Assembly: GCA_045643145.1 (NCBI GenBank)
Contig: JAZUKG010000043.1
Span: 1 to 12,065 of the forward strand
Reading direction: 5' to 3'
DNA length: 12,065 bases
Source of the DNA: SVFI01 sp045643145
GTDB taxonomy: Bacteria; Bacillota; Clostridia; Lachnospirales; Lachnospiraceae
Below are positions 1-6,830 of this stretch, piece after piece (within the stretch, counting starts at the first letter, position 1; every line of letters begins with the position of its first letter). The notes under the pieces were generated by a model, which worked only from the letters and a program-made list of their open reading frames with translations, did no database searches and was not told where the DNA came from. The position numbers and the translations under genes are program-made.

Positions 1-281
1 ACTTTATAATATAATTTCCCGTTTCCGTCTCTTTGCTGGATACGGCTGATTGCATTTAGCTGCTCAGAAATCTGTTTTGCGTGATATAAAAACTCTGATC
101 CGGCTTCTGTTACCTGAACACCGCTCGCAGTACGCTTAAAAAGCGGGAATCCGATTTCTTTTTCCAGATCCTTCATAGCCTTGCTCAGGTTTGGCTGCGC
201 GATATACATATTTTGTGCTGCCTGTGATATAGAACCGACACGCTCGACTTCTAGTGCATATAATAAATATTGAGTATTCAT
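1..281 (-). CDS. LysR-family transcriptional regulator, N-terminal part (cut by window edge)
   Basis: The visible 93 codons encode a classical LysR N-terminal winged helix-turn-helix: MNTQYLLYALEVERVGSISQ, then the recognition-helix region AAQNMYIAQPNLSKAMKDLE (residues about 21-40), then a wing region with LFKRTASGVQVTEAG. The A-A-x-x-x-x-x-x-Q-P-x-L-S-x-x-M/I-x-x-L-E pattern is diagnostic for the family. The ATG at 279-281 is preceded by GGAG 8 bases upstream. An ATG 5 bases further out (284-286) hits a stop after two codons and is rejected. The C-terminal effector-binding domain lies outside the window, so the inducer cannot be guessed. The gene is downstream of the uronate operon, same strand, separated by a terminator and a 367-bp gap, so it is probably transcribed on its own. 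Whether it regulates the uronate genes is unknown. Confidence 0.93.
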   Translation of the reverse strand, partial: MNTQYLLYALEVERVGSISQAAQNMYIAQPNLSKAMKDLEKEIGFPLFKRTASGVQVTEAGSEFLYHAKQISEQLNAISRIQQRDGNGKLYYK

Positions 282-305
282 AGCATTGTCTCCTATATAT
301 GTTTT

Positions 306-333
306 AATATATCACTTTTTTTCGACTTTCCAA
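306..333 (-). promoter_or_regulatory. Candidate promoter of the LysR gene
   Basis: On the minus strand TTGGAA (333-328) and TATATT (311-306) are separated by 16 bases and lie about 25 bases before the start codon of the LysR gene. Matches to the sigma-A consensus are 4/6 and 5/6. The surrounding DNA is very AT-rich, so chance hexamers are frequent here and the call is tentative. Confidence 0.4.
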
Positions 334-352
334 CACTTACACGGCATTTTAT

Positions 353-371
353 ACGTATTCCGGGTATACGT
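353..371. promoter_or_regulatory. Perfect interrupted dyad of LysR-box type (T-N11-A)
   Basis: ACGTAT-TCCGGGT-ATACGT is a perfect 6-7-6 inverted repeat and contains the T-N11-A pattern typical of LysR-type binding sites (T at 356, A at 368). It sits just upstream of the candidate -35 of the LysR gene, where autoregulators of this family commonly bind. Its right half also carries GTATAC, the core of the GntR-type sites at 10697-10709 and 11527-11557, but the flanks differ. The dyad is seen directly; the binding protein is inferred. Confidence 0.45.
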
Positions 372-466
372 TTTGCAGTTTGTTTATATATACTTTTATA
401 TATACCTAGTTATTATTATTCCATTTTTGACATATCTTATACCACTTTTTATATAACACTTTTAGG

Positions 467-493
467 AAAGAATTGCTTTTACAGCAATTCTTT
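467..493. terminator. 11-bp perfect stem-loop, terminator-like, orientation unclear
   Basis: AAAGAATTGCT and AGCAATTCTTT form a perfect 11-bp stem around a 5-base loop (TTTAC). On the plus strand the stem runs into a short T run (491-494); on the minus strand it is followed by CCTAAAAG with no good T tract. The stem is mostly A/T pairs. It could be a second terminator behind the uronate operon, or the end of a short plus-strand transcript. No plus-strand gene is present to need it. Confidence 0.4.
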
Positions 494-506
494 TGATTGC
501 ACTGCC

Positions 507-573
507 GGCAAGGCCCCACGACACAAGGTCGTGGTAAAATTAGAAACAAATTGACGGCAAGGCCGTGGTAAAA
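507..573. repeat. Interrupted direct repeat GGCAAGGCC...GTGGTAAAA with two small hairpins
   Basis: The 18-base sequence GGCAAGGCCGTGGTAAAA occurs intact at 556-573. It occurs again at 507-539, split after GGCAAGGCC by 15 extra bases (516-530). The extra bases create a 7-bp hairpin CCACGAC-ACAAG-GTCGTGG (516-534). The intact copy carries its own small hairpin ACGGC-AAG-GCCGT (554-566). The two copies therefore look like relatives that differ by a hairpin insertion or deletion. I do not recognise the element. Confidence 0.55.
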
Positions 574-610
574 AATAAGACCGGGGTTATTACCTATGTA
601 ATAACCCCGG
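570..610 (-). terminator. Rho-independent terminator of the uxuA-kdgK operon
   Basis: CCGGGGTTATTAC (581-593) and GTAATAACCCCGG (598-610) form a perfect 13-bp stem with a 4-base loop. Read on the minus strand it begins 38 bases after the kdgK stop codon and is followed by TCTTATTTTTT (580-570), a good T tract. On the plus strand it is followed by CCTTTT, so it may also act weakly in the other direction. Confidence 0.9.
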
Positions 611-648
611 CCTTTTGTGGGAGTATAGAAATAAAGTTGCTAACTGTT

Positions 649-1689
649 TTATCGCTGCACACGTCCGCTTCCGTCGCCGCCGACCAAATTTTCAACCTCG
701 CTTCTGGTTACGTAGTTGAAATCACCCGGAATCGTATGCTTGAGAGCAGATGCTGCTACGCCAAATTCCAATGCATCCTGCATACTCTTTTCATCTAAAA
801 GTCCGCAAATAACGCCTGCTGCAAAGGAATCTCCGCCGCCGACTCTGTCTACAATCGGAGCGATATCATAACTCTTTGAGTGATAAAATTCTCTGCTCTG
901 TCCATCCATGATACATGCTGACCAACCATTGTGTGAGGCTGAATAAGACTGTCTGAGGGAGCTGACAATATATTTAAATCCAAAGGTATCTGCCATCTGA
1001 TTAAAGACATCTTCATAGCCTGCCAGATTGAGTTCACCCTTGGTGACATCTGTTTTAGCCGCCCTAAAGCCCAGTACCTTTTCTGCATCTTCTTCATTAC
1101 CGATACAAATATCTACATACTGCATGAGATTGGTCATGACCTGTTTGGCTTTTTCACTGGACCAAAGTTTCTTTCTGAAATTCAGATCAACCGATACTGT
1201 CACACCTGCCTTTTTGGCAGCCTTCAGAGCTTCCTCTGTCAGCACTGCTGCACTATCTGAAATCGCCGGTGTGATTCCTGTAAAGTGGAACCAGTCTGCA
1301 TCTTTAAAAATCGCATCAAAATCAAATTTATCAGGAGTTACTGTCGAGATAGAACTTCCTGCTCTGTCATAGATGACATTGGAAGCACGCATCGCAGAAC
1401 CTGTCTCGAGGAAGTAGATTCCGACTCTGTCTCCGCATCTGGCAATGTATTTGGTTCCTACATTGAATTTGCGAAGAGCTGCGATTGCACTCTCTCCGAT
1501 CTGCTGATCCGGAAGTGCTGTCACAAACTCGGTATCGTATCCAAAGTTAGCCAAGGACACCGCAACGTTTGCTTCTCCGCCGCCGTAGCATACATCAAAT
1601 TCATCTGCCTGAATAAATCTTTCGTTATTGGGAGTAGAGAGTCTGAGCATAATCTCTCCCATAGTAATTACTTTTTTCATAATCCACAC
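649..1689 (-). CDS. kdgK: 2-dehydro-3-deoxygluconate (KDG) kinase, PfkB family
   Basis: Phosphorylates 2-keto-3-deoxygluconate with ATP to KDPG in the cytoplasm, the step before the aldolase encoded just upstream. This 346-residue protein has the PfkB/ribokinase landmarks: N-terminal ITMGEIMLRLSTP (8-20), substrate-binding GGGEAN (36-41), VDLNFRKKLW (167-176), and the C-terminal signature DRVGGGDSFAAG (281-292), where Asp287 is the expected catalytic base. The tail GGDGSGRVQR is one I associate with Firmicute KDG kinases. The start is ambiguous: the GTG at 1689 has an AGGT 5 bases upstream, whereas the in-frame ATG at 1680 (giving MKKVITMGEIM, the more usual family beginning) lies 15 bases from AGG. 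I chose the GTG on spacing. The 67-bp gap to kdgA contains a possible weak extended -10 (TGATAGAAT, 1747-1739), so some independent expression is conceivable. Last gene of the operon, followed by a strong terminator. Confidence 0.95.
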   Translation of the reverse strand: MWIMKKVITMGEIMLRLSTPNNERFIQADEFDVCYGGGEANVAVSLANFGYDTEFVTALPDQQIGESAIAALRKFNVGTKYIARCGDRVGIYFLETGSAMRASNVIYDRAGSSISTVTPDKFDFDAIFKDADWFHFTGITPAISDSAAVLTEEALKAAKKAGVTVSVDLNFRKKLWSSEKAKQVMTNLMQYVDICIGNEEDAEKVLGFRAAKTDVTKGELNLAGYEDVFNQMADTFGFKYIVSSLRQSYSASHNGWSACIMDGQSREFYHSKSYDIAPIVDRVGGGDSFAAGVICGLLDEKSMQDALEFGVAASALKHTIPGDFNYVTRSEVENLVGGDGSGRVQR

Positions 1690-1756
1690 TTTCTACCTAT
1701 CTTTCGGTATGATTTTTATTGGGTTTCTACACCGTTTTATTCTATCATAGTTTGTA

Positions 1757-2395
1757 TCAGCCGCGAATCGAAGATACGAGTTCTACCGCTTCACGGGTCA
1801 TCTCTGTAATCTTGTCAAATTCTTTGTTTTTAATCAAATCTGCCTTTACCATCCAGCTTCCGCCGCAGCATACGATTTTAGAAAATCCTAAATAGTCTGC
1901 CAGATTTTTCGCACTGATTCCGCCGGTTGGCATAAATTTCACACTGGTATAAGGCGCTGCCATAGCTTTGAGCATTCCGATGCCGCCTGCGTTTTCTGCC
2001 GGGAAGAATTTTAATACCTCCAGACCACGCTTAACACCCTGTGCTACCTCTGAAGGTGTCATACATCCCGGTACTACCACGATGTTTTTTTCCAGACAAT
2101 AATCCACGATTTCCGGATCAAAGCCCGGGCTTACGATAAATTTTGCGCCGGCTGCTACTGCTTTGTCTACCTGCTCTGTGGTCAGCACAGTACCGGCTCC
2201 GACCATCATATCCGGATATGCTTTTGTCATTTCTCGGATAGCAGATTCTGCAGCTGCAGTTCTGAAAGTGACCTCAGCGCATTTCAGTCCTCCGTCACAT
2301 AATGCCTTGGCCAGAGGAAGTGCATCCTCTGTATTGTCAATGACTACGACAGGTACTACGCCGTAGCTTCCCAGTTTTTCTAAAATTTCGTTCAT
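1757..2395 (-). CDS. kdgA: 2-dehydro-3-deoxyphosphogluconate (KDPG) aldolase
   Basis: Class I aldolase that cleaves KDPG to pyruvate and glyceraldehyde-3-phosphate, the last step of hexuronate breakdown. At 212 residues it has the usual family length. The KDPG/KHG aldolase residues are visible: Glu41 in EVTFRT (41-46, acid/base), Arg45 (carboxylate binding), VGAGTV (65-70), SPGFDP (89-94), the Schiff-base lysine Lys129 in LKFFPAE (128-134), the phosphate-binding PTGGI (156-160), and CGGSWMV (177-183). The ATG overlaps the stop of the upstream acetylesterase gene as ATGA (2395-2392), with AGGA shortly upstream inside that gene, so translation is probably coupled. The protein could also cleave 4-hydroxy-2-oxoglutarate like its E. 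coli relative, but the adjacent kdgK supports the KDPG role. Confidence 0.95.
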   Translation of the reverse strand: MNEILEKLGSYGVVPVVVIDNTEDALPLAKALCDGGLKCAEVTFRTAAAESAIREMTKAYPDMMVGAGTVLTTEQVDKAVAAGAKFIVSPGFDPEIVDYCLEKNIVVVPGCMTPSEVAQGVKRGLEVLKFFPAENAGGIGMLKAMAAPYTSVKFMPTGGISAKNLADYLGFSKIVCCGGSWMVKADLIKNKEFDKITEMTREAVELVSSIRG

Positions 2396-4083
2396 AATGT
2401 CCTCATTGCCTCATATAGTCTTTTTGCTACTTCCTTTTTGTTTTGCGGATGCAGCTCATATTTAAATCCCAGGTCATAGATATCGACCAGGACTGAGTGG
2501 TCAATTCTGCCGGCTGCTAAAGCCTGCGACTGTCTCAAATCATCCCAGGTCGTGGTGCCTCTAAAGTCATCCTCTCCGCCAAACATAGGAAGCTGAATCA
2601 GGCCTATCGGAAGGTTCTCCCCAAAGAGTTCTCTGATTCCCTCTGTCATTTCCACCAGCAAGTCTTCATATTCCCATGCGTGGCTTACATTGCTTTCGCC
2701 CTGATAGAAGAGGATTCCTTTTATCTTTAATTTTCTCAAAGGATACAACATTTGATTGTAGAGAGCTGTCGGCTTCCAGTTAAAGAAGGTGACATCCTCC
2801 ATTTCCCTGTCAAAACCTCTGTTTATGGCAGAGGTTACCTTAAACTGCCATTTACCGTCTATTGGTATCATCTCTACAGGATTGGCTTTATCCTGTGTCT
2901 CGCCGCTACCTATCCACGGATTCTCCAGGGATAAAAAGTACGGAGATTCCTCCACAAAGCCTCCGGCTCTGGCATTGGCAATGAGTCTGATGACGATGGT
3001 ATTTTTACCTTCTTTCAGGACTCCTGCCGGAATGCGATATCTTCTCGGCGGATATCTGTATCCTGTCTGTCCGACGAGAGTTCCGTTTACGTATGTTTCG
3101 TCTGCATCAACGAGCGTTCCCAAATACAGTCTGACCTCTTGATCCAGCCAGTGCTTTGGAACCTCCACTGTCTTTAACAGCCAGATCGCTCCTCTGACAT
3201 CCTCGAGCTCGGCATGCTCTGACAAACCCTCCCATCTGCCGGGACAGGTCACATACTGCGGCTCTTCGCCGTCTTCAAAAAGCGAGGTTTTATTTTCCCA
3301 CTTTTCCTTTAATCCTATATCGCCGCTGTTTACAATTTCATACCAGTCACTTTGGTCTTTTGCCTCCGCTTCCATGGTCTTTGCTACAAACTCTGCATCT
3401 TTGTTTTGCAGCAGCTGTTTTTCATAACAGACCTTGCAGCTGTCATTTTTATTGCAATTGCAAGACGAAATATCTTCGCCTCTTTCAACAGCCTTTTTTC
3501 GCAGGATTTTTCCTACCTTTCGGATTCTCTCCTCGCTGAGGAAGGCTTCAATATGAGATCCGCCGACTCCTGTCTGAATCAGTCCGACCGGGACTTTTTC
3601 ATCTCTTTGTACCATCTCGGCAAAAAAGAGTCCGAGCGCACTCATGGGATAAATGTTTTCCTGCAAAGCCGGAATCCATTTTCCTTTTTCCAGGTCATCG
3701 CCGGGCTGATCAAATCGACATTCCTTGGGTACTTCAAAGTAGTGGATGTTTGGAAAATTCATCTTTTTGGCCACGTCCTCGTACATATCCAAGGTTCTGT
3801 TAATCGGTATTTCCATGTTGGACTGTCCGCTCAATAAATAGACATCTCCGCACAGGACATCACGCAGTGTGACATCACCGATTTCCAATATATAAGGCCC
3901 GCCCGCTTCTACCTTCGGAAGGGCCTTTTGAAATGTTCCGTTTTTATCTGCGACGGCTACTACTTCTTTGCCATCGATTCGGATGAGAATTTCTTCTCCT
4001 TCGATGCAGTCATATCCCCAAATGACATTTTCCTTGTCTCTTTGCAGGACGAGACCATCTGATAAAAGGGCTGATAATTTCAT
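2392..4083 (-). CDS. Sialate O-acetylesterase-like SGNH hydrolase, cytoplasmic
   Basis: Probable carbohydrate acetylesterase of 563 residues. SGNH landmarks of the sialate O-acetylesterase-like family are present: a beta-rich N-terminus with LSDGLVLQRD (7-16), block I GDVYLLSGQSNME (79-91) with nucleophile Ser88, GVGGSHIEAF (172-181), FYQGESN (459-465), and catalytic His545 in ELHPQNKKEV. A beta-sandwich-like insertion (about 290-375) interrupts the hydrolase domain, as in relatives. There is no signal peptide, so it acts in the cytoplasm, presumably on acetylated oligosaccharides or uronides brought in by the adjacent transporter; the substrate is inferred from context only. A cluster of four cysteines (208, 210, 216, 219) in CNCNKNDSCKVC is unusual and may bind a metal. 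The gene starts 10 bases after uxuB with no strong ribosome binding site close by (GAGG is about 16 bases away), suggesting coupling to uxuB, and overlaps kdgA by ATGA. Confidence 0.9.
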   Translation of the reverse strand: MKLSALLSDGLVLQRDKENVIWGYDCIEGEEILIRIDGKEVVAVADKNGTFQKALPKVEAGGPYILEIGDVTLRDVLCGDVYLLSGQSNMEIPINRTLDMYEDVAKKMNFPNIHYFEVPKECRFDQPGDDLEKGKWIPALQENIYPMSALGLFFAEMVQRDEKVPVGLIQTGVGGSHIEAFLSEERIRKVGKILRKKAVERGEDISSCNCNKNDSCKVCYEKQLLQNKDAEFVAKTMEAEAKDQSDWYEIVNSGDIGLKEKWENKTSLFEDGEEPQYVTCPGRWEGLSEHAELEDVRGAIWLLKTVEVPKHWLDQEVRLYLGTLVDADETYVNGTLVGQTGYRYPPRRYRIPAGVLKEGKNTIVIRLIANARAGGFVEESPYFLSLENPWIGSGETQDKANPVEMIPIDGKWQFKVTSAINRGFDREMEDVTFFNWKPTALYNQMLYPLRKLKIKGILFYQGESNVSHAWEYEDLLVEMTEGIRELFGENLPIGLIQLPMFGGEDDFRGTTTWDDLRQSQALAAGRIDHSVLVDIYDLGFKYELHPQNKKEVAKRLYEAMRTL

Positions 4084-4093
4084 TTTCTGTTTC

Positions 4094-5602
4094 TTATGCC
4101 TCTACATATTTTTCTAATACTTTTCGTACAGATCCCGGTCCCTGTGTCATCTCCTCATAGATGCCCAGTACCTTGTCTGCCAGTCCGTCTTCAAATAAAT
4201 CCAGTGCAAAGATTTCCTGCTTTTTCAAAATATCAACAGGAGCCAATCCCTGCAAACTCTCCAGCATCGGATCAGGACTAAGTTCAAATGCATTTCCGTT
4301 ATCATCGATTCCATTAAGGTATCTGAGCCATCCGGCCAATACCATAGGAATAAGTGTCAGAGAATCTGTGGATAAATCCTCTCTTTTTCTGTATGCCTTC
4401 ATGGTCTCACCGAAACGAATCGGAAGCTTTTGTGAGGTATCACAGGCGATACGCTGCGGTGTATCCGGCATAAACGGATTTGGAAGTCTTAAATCGAGTA
4501 CTGCGTTGATAAAGTCAACCGGTGATAAAACCTCAGGATCTACCACTACCGGCATACCTTCTTCAAAGCCGAGTCTTCTGACCATTTTGTTTAATGTCTG
4601 ATCATCCATTTCATCATGGATGGAAGTAAATCCTAACAGACATCCAAAGATAGCCAGTGCTGTATGTAGTGGATTGAGACAGGTACAAACCTTCATCTTT
4701 TCTGTCTTGTCCACGGTTTCTCTGTCTGTATAGATAATGCCGCCTCGATCTAAAGGAAGCTTACCGTTTGGGAATAAGTCTTCAATTACTAAATATTCGG
4801 TCTCCTCTGCATTAACAAAAGGAGCTACATATGTATTCTTGGCAGTAACTACCTGATCTAAATCTTCAATACCGTCCGAAAGCAGCATCTTTTCTACATT
4901 GGCATCCGGTCTCGGTGTGATTTTATCAATCATACTGAGCGGGAAGGTTACCTTGGAAGCATCCTTGACATAAGCTGTAAAGCCGGCCTGACATACGCCG
5001 CTTTCTTCCCATTCACAGGCAAAGGCTTCCACTGCTTCCATGAGCTTGTCGCCGTTGTGTGAACAGTTATCCATGCTGACCATGGCTACCGGCAGTGCTC
5101 CTGCCAAAAATCTTTCATACAAAAGTCTGGTTACCTTGCTCATGTACTGAGGTGTTTTATATCCCTTTTCTGTAATGGTAAAGCTGACCATTTTAAGGGA
5201 CGGAGATCTGAAAATCTCACGAAGTCTGTTTATTTCTGTTTCGTTTTCTTCATCCAGCATCAGGGATTCTACGATAGAACCAACGACTGTTTTTTCTACG
5301 GTTCCGTCGGCCTTTAATGTAGCCAGGATAGATAAATCGTCATGAGGTCTGTTCATTTTTTCAACGATTTCATAATCATATCCTTCGGCTACGATAAGAC
5401 CTGTATTCATGATCCCTTCATTTAACAGTTTTTCTACGACATTTGCCTGAAATGCTCGAAAGATATTTCCGGCTCCAAAGTGGATCCACTGCGGATTTTC
5501 CATCGTTTCTTTTTTTACCTGTTCTCTGTCATATTTCGGTAATTGATATCCCTTTTCTATCCATGCCTGCTGATTTTTCAGGCCTTCGTTTGAAAGTATC
5601 AT
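4094..5602 (-). CDS. uxuB: Fructuronate reductase (mannitol dehydrogenase family)
   Basis: NAD-dependent polyol dehydrogenase-family enzyme, expected to interconvert D-fructuronate and D-mannonate in the cytoplasm. It is 502 residues long, typical for long-chain UxuB/UxaB/mannitol dehydrogenases. Visible motifs are the N-terminal nucleotide-binding IHFGAGNIFRAF (40-51), VSMDNCSHNGDKL (175-187), a relaxed mannitol dehydrogenase signature around FPLSMIDKITPRPD (220-233, with I-D-K in place of V-D-R), and the catalytic stretch KVCTCLNPLH (304-313) supplying Lys304, Asn310 and His313. A strong GGGAGG lies 5 bases before the ATG. The adjacent mannonate dehydratase favours the glucuronate (UxuB) over the galacturonate (UxaB, tagaturonate reductase) assignment, but sequence alone does not separate the two. 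The spacing between the catalytic Lys and Asn appears one residue longer than the usual K-x4-N-x2-H. Confidence 0.9.
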   Translation of the reverse strand: MILSNEGLKNQQAWIEKGYQLPKYDREQVKKETMENPQWIHFGAGNIFRAFQANVVEKLLNEGIMNTGLIVAEGYDYEIVEKMNRPHDDLSILATLKADGTVEKTVVGSIVESLMLDEENETEINRLREIFRSPSLKMVSFTITEKGYKTPQYMSKVTRLLYERFLAGALPVAMVSMDNCSHNGDKLMEAVEAFACEWEESGVCQAGFTAYVKDASKVTFPLSMIDKITPRPDANVEKMLLSDGIEDLDQVVTAKNTYVAPFVNAEETEYLVIEDLFPNGKLPLDRGGIIYTDRETVDKTEKMKVCTCLNPLHTALAIFGCLLGFTSIHDEMDDQTLNKMVRRLGFEEGMPVVVDPEVLSPVDFINAVLDLRLPNPFMPDTPQRIACDTSQKLPIRFGETMKAYRKREDLSTDSLTLIPMVLAGWLRYLNGIDDNGNAFELSPDPMLESLQGLAPVDILKKQEIFALDLFEDGLADKVLGIYEEMTQGPGSVRKVLEKYVEA

Positions 5603-5658
5603 AGTTGCCTCCCGCTAACTACTGTTTCTCTTTTATTTCTTATCTGTTTATTTATTTC

Positions 5659-6726
5659 TTATTTATTGCTCTTGTTAATTGCCTCCCAGAGACCGTTGAG
5701 ATAAGTCGCTCCGAGTGCTCTGTCATAAAGACCGTATCCCGGCATGGCTACTTCGCCCCAAATCATACGACCGTGGTCAGGTCTGATTGGTCCGTCAAAT
5801 CCGATGTCATACAGAGCTTTCATGATTTCATATAAATCAAAGCTTCCGTCACTGGACAGATGTGCAGATTCTTCAAAGTCTTCATCTGAGTTGAACTTTA
5901 AGTTTCTCACATGTGCAAAATGAAGTCTTCCCTTGAGACTGCGAATCATACCCGGTAAATCGTTCTTTCTGTTGGTACCATAAGAACCGGCACAGAAGGT
6001 AACACCATTGTGCGGGTTATCTACCATTTTCATCATGCGATCGATGTTTTCCTGGTTGATGATGATACGAGGCAGGCCAAATACGGACCAGGCCGGATCA
6101 TCCGGGTGAATTGCCATGTTGATGTCATATTTATCACATACCGGCATGATTCTTTCCAGGAAGTATTTTAAATTTTCAAATAATTTTTCTTCATCTACAT
6201 CCCGATAAAGCTCGAACAGTTCTTTGATTTTTTCCATTCTTTCAGGTTCCCAGCCCGGTAATATCGCACCGTTGGCATCTCCCTTGATGGATTCAAACAT
6301 TTTCTCCGGTGTCAGTGCATCCACTGCCTTCTGATTGTAGGCCAGTACGGTAGAACCATCCGGACGAACTCTGGCGAGCTCTGTTCTGGTCCAGTCAAAT
6401 ACCGGCATAAAGTTGTAGCAAACCATATGAATGTCTTCTTTTCCCAGGTTTTCCAGAGTTTCAATGTAATTATCAATATACTGATCTCTGTCATCACTTC
6501 CGATTTTGATGGAGTCATGAATATTTACGGATTCAATACCCGAAATACGAAGTCCTGCGGCTTCTACTTCTTCTTTTAATGCATGAATGCGTTCCCTTGT
6601 CCATACTTCTCCCGGCATTGTGTCGTAAAGAGTTGTAATGACTCCGGTCACACCCGGAACCTGGCGAATCTGAGAAAGTTTAACTGTATCAAATTCACTA
6701 CCGAACCATCTTAATGTCATTTCCAT
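5659..6726 (-). CDS. uxuA: Mannonate dehydratase
   Basis: Dehydrates D-mannonate to 2-keto-3-deoxygluconate, using a divalent metal in a TIM-barrel fold. At 355 residues it matches the short Gram-positive form rather than the roughly 394-residue E. coli form. Typical features are the start MTLRWFG (3-9), VTGVITTLYD (26-35), AIHPDDPAW (205-213), FCAGSYGT (244-251), HFAHVRN (269-275), and IRPDHGRMIWGE (314-325). Candidate metal ligands are His207, Cys245, His272 and Asp317. The ATG at 6726 is preceded by AGGAG with 10 bases between; a second in-frame ATG two codons later is less well placed. It is the first gene of the five-gene catabolic operon and lies behind an extended -10 promoter. The 56-bp gap to uxuB is AT-rich with a 12-bp direct repeat (5632-5643 and 5651-5662). 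Confidence 0.97.
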   Translation of the reverse strand: MEMTLRWFGSEFDTVKLSQIRQVPGVTGVITTLYDTMPGEVWTRERIHALKEEVEAAGLRISGIESVNIHDSIKIGSDDRDQYIDNYIETLENLGKEDIHMVCYNFMPVFDWTRTELARVRPDGSTVLAYNQKAVDALTPEKMFESIKGDANGAILPGWEPERMEKIKELFELYRDVDEEKLFENLKYFLERIMPVCDKYDINMAIHPDDPAWSVFGLPRIIINQENIDRMMKMVDNPHNGVTFCAGSYGTNRKNDLPGMIRSLKGRLHFAHVRNLKFNSDEDFEESAHLSSDGSFDLYEIMKALYDIGFDGPIRPDHGRMIWGEVAMPGYGLYDRALGATYLNGLWEAINKSNK

Positions 6727-6777
6727 GATATTTTTTCTCCTAAATATTTATATAGTATCTTTTTTATAATATAGTCC

Positions 6778-6830
6778 TTCAAAGACATATTTTCTTTTAA
6801 TGATTATATCAACTAAAATCCGTCTTTGAA
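6778..6830. promoter_or_regulatory. Perfect 9-bp inverted repeat framing the uxuA -10 element (candidate operator)
   Basis: TTCAAAGAC (6778-6786) and GTCTTTGAA (6822-6830) are exact inverted copies separated by 35 bases, with the dyad centre at 6804, inside the -10 hexamer. One arm overlaps the -35 position and the other lies in the early transcribed region. The arrangement resembles paired half-sites for a repressor spanning the promoter. No GTATAC-type GntR site occurs between here and uxuA. The symmetry is observed; the function is inferred. Confidence 0.45.

Larger units (their letters stand above)
282..648. other. Gene-free intergenic region with several stem-loops and a short repeat
   Basis: No convincing coding sequence lies in these 367 bases. 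From left to right they hold the ribosome binding site and candidate promoter of the LysR gene, a perfect LysR-type dyad, a very AT-rich stretch (about 380-465), an 11-bp hairpin (467-493), a short interrupted direct repeat with two further small hairpins (507-573), and the strong 13-bp terminator hairpin of the uronate operon (581-610). A 94-codon open frame on the plus strand (270-554) has no ribosome binding site and an implausible Tyr/Ile/Phe-rich translation. Confidence 0.7.

Noticed and set aside
270..554. 94-codon open frame on the plus strand in the left intergenic region
   Set aside because: No ribosome binding site, it overlaps the start of the LysR gene, and the translation is low-complexity Tyr/Phe/Ile-rich and runs through the hairpins and repeats; best explained as AT-rich chance.
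849..1097. Minus-strand 82-codon frame inside kdgK, and the many plus-strand frames opposite the genes
   Set aside because: They are out of frame with clearly recognised conserved proteins and show no family motifs.
1739..1747. TGATAGAAT extended -10 between kdgA and kdgK as an internal promoter
   Set aside because: No acceptable -35 partner and no other support; noted in the kdgK entry only.
5632..5662. 12-bp direct repeat TTTATTTCTTAT with a 19-bp period between uxuA and uxuB
   Set aside because: Simple AT-rich sequence overlapping the uxuA stop; too low in complexity to argue for a function.
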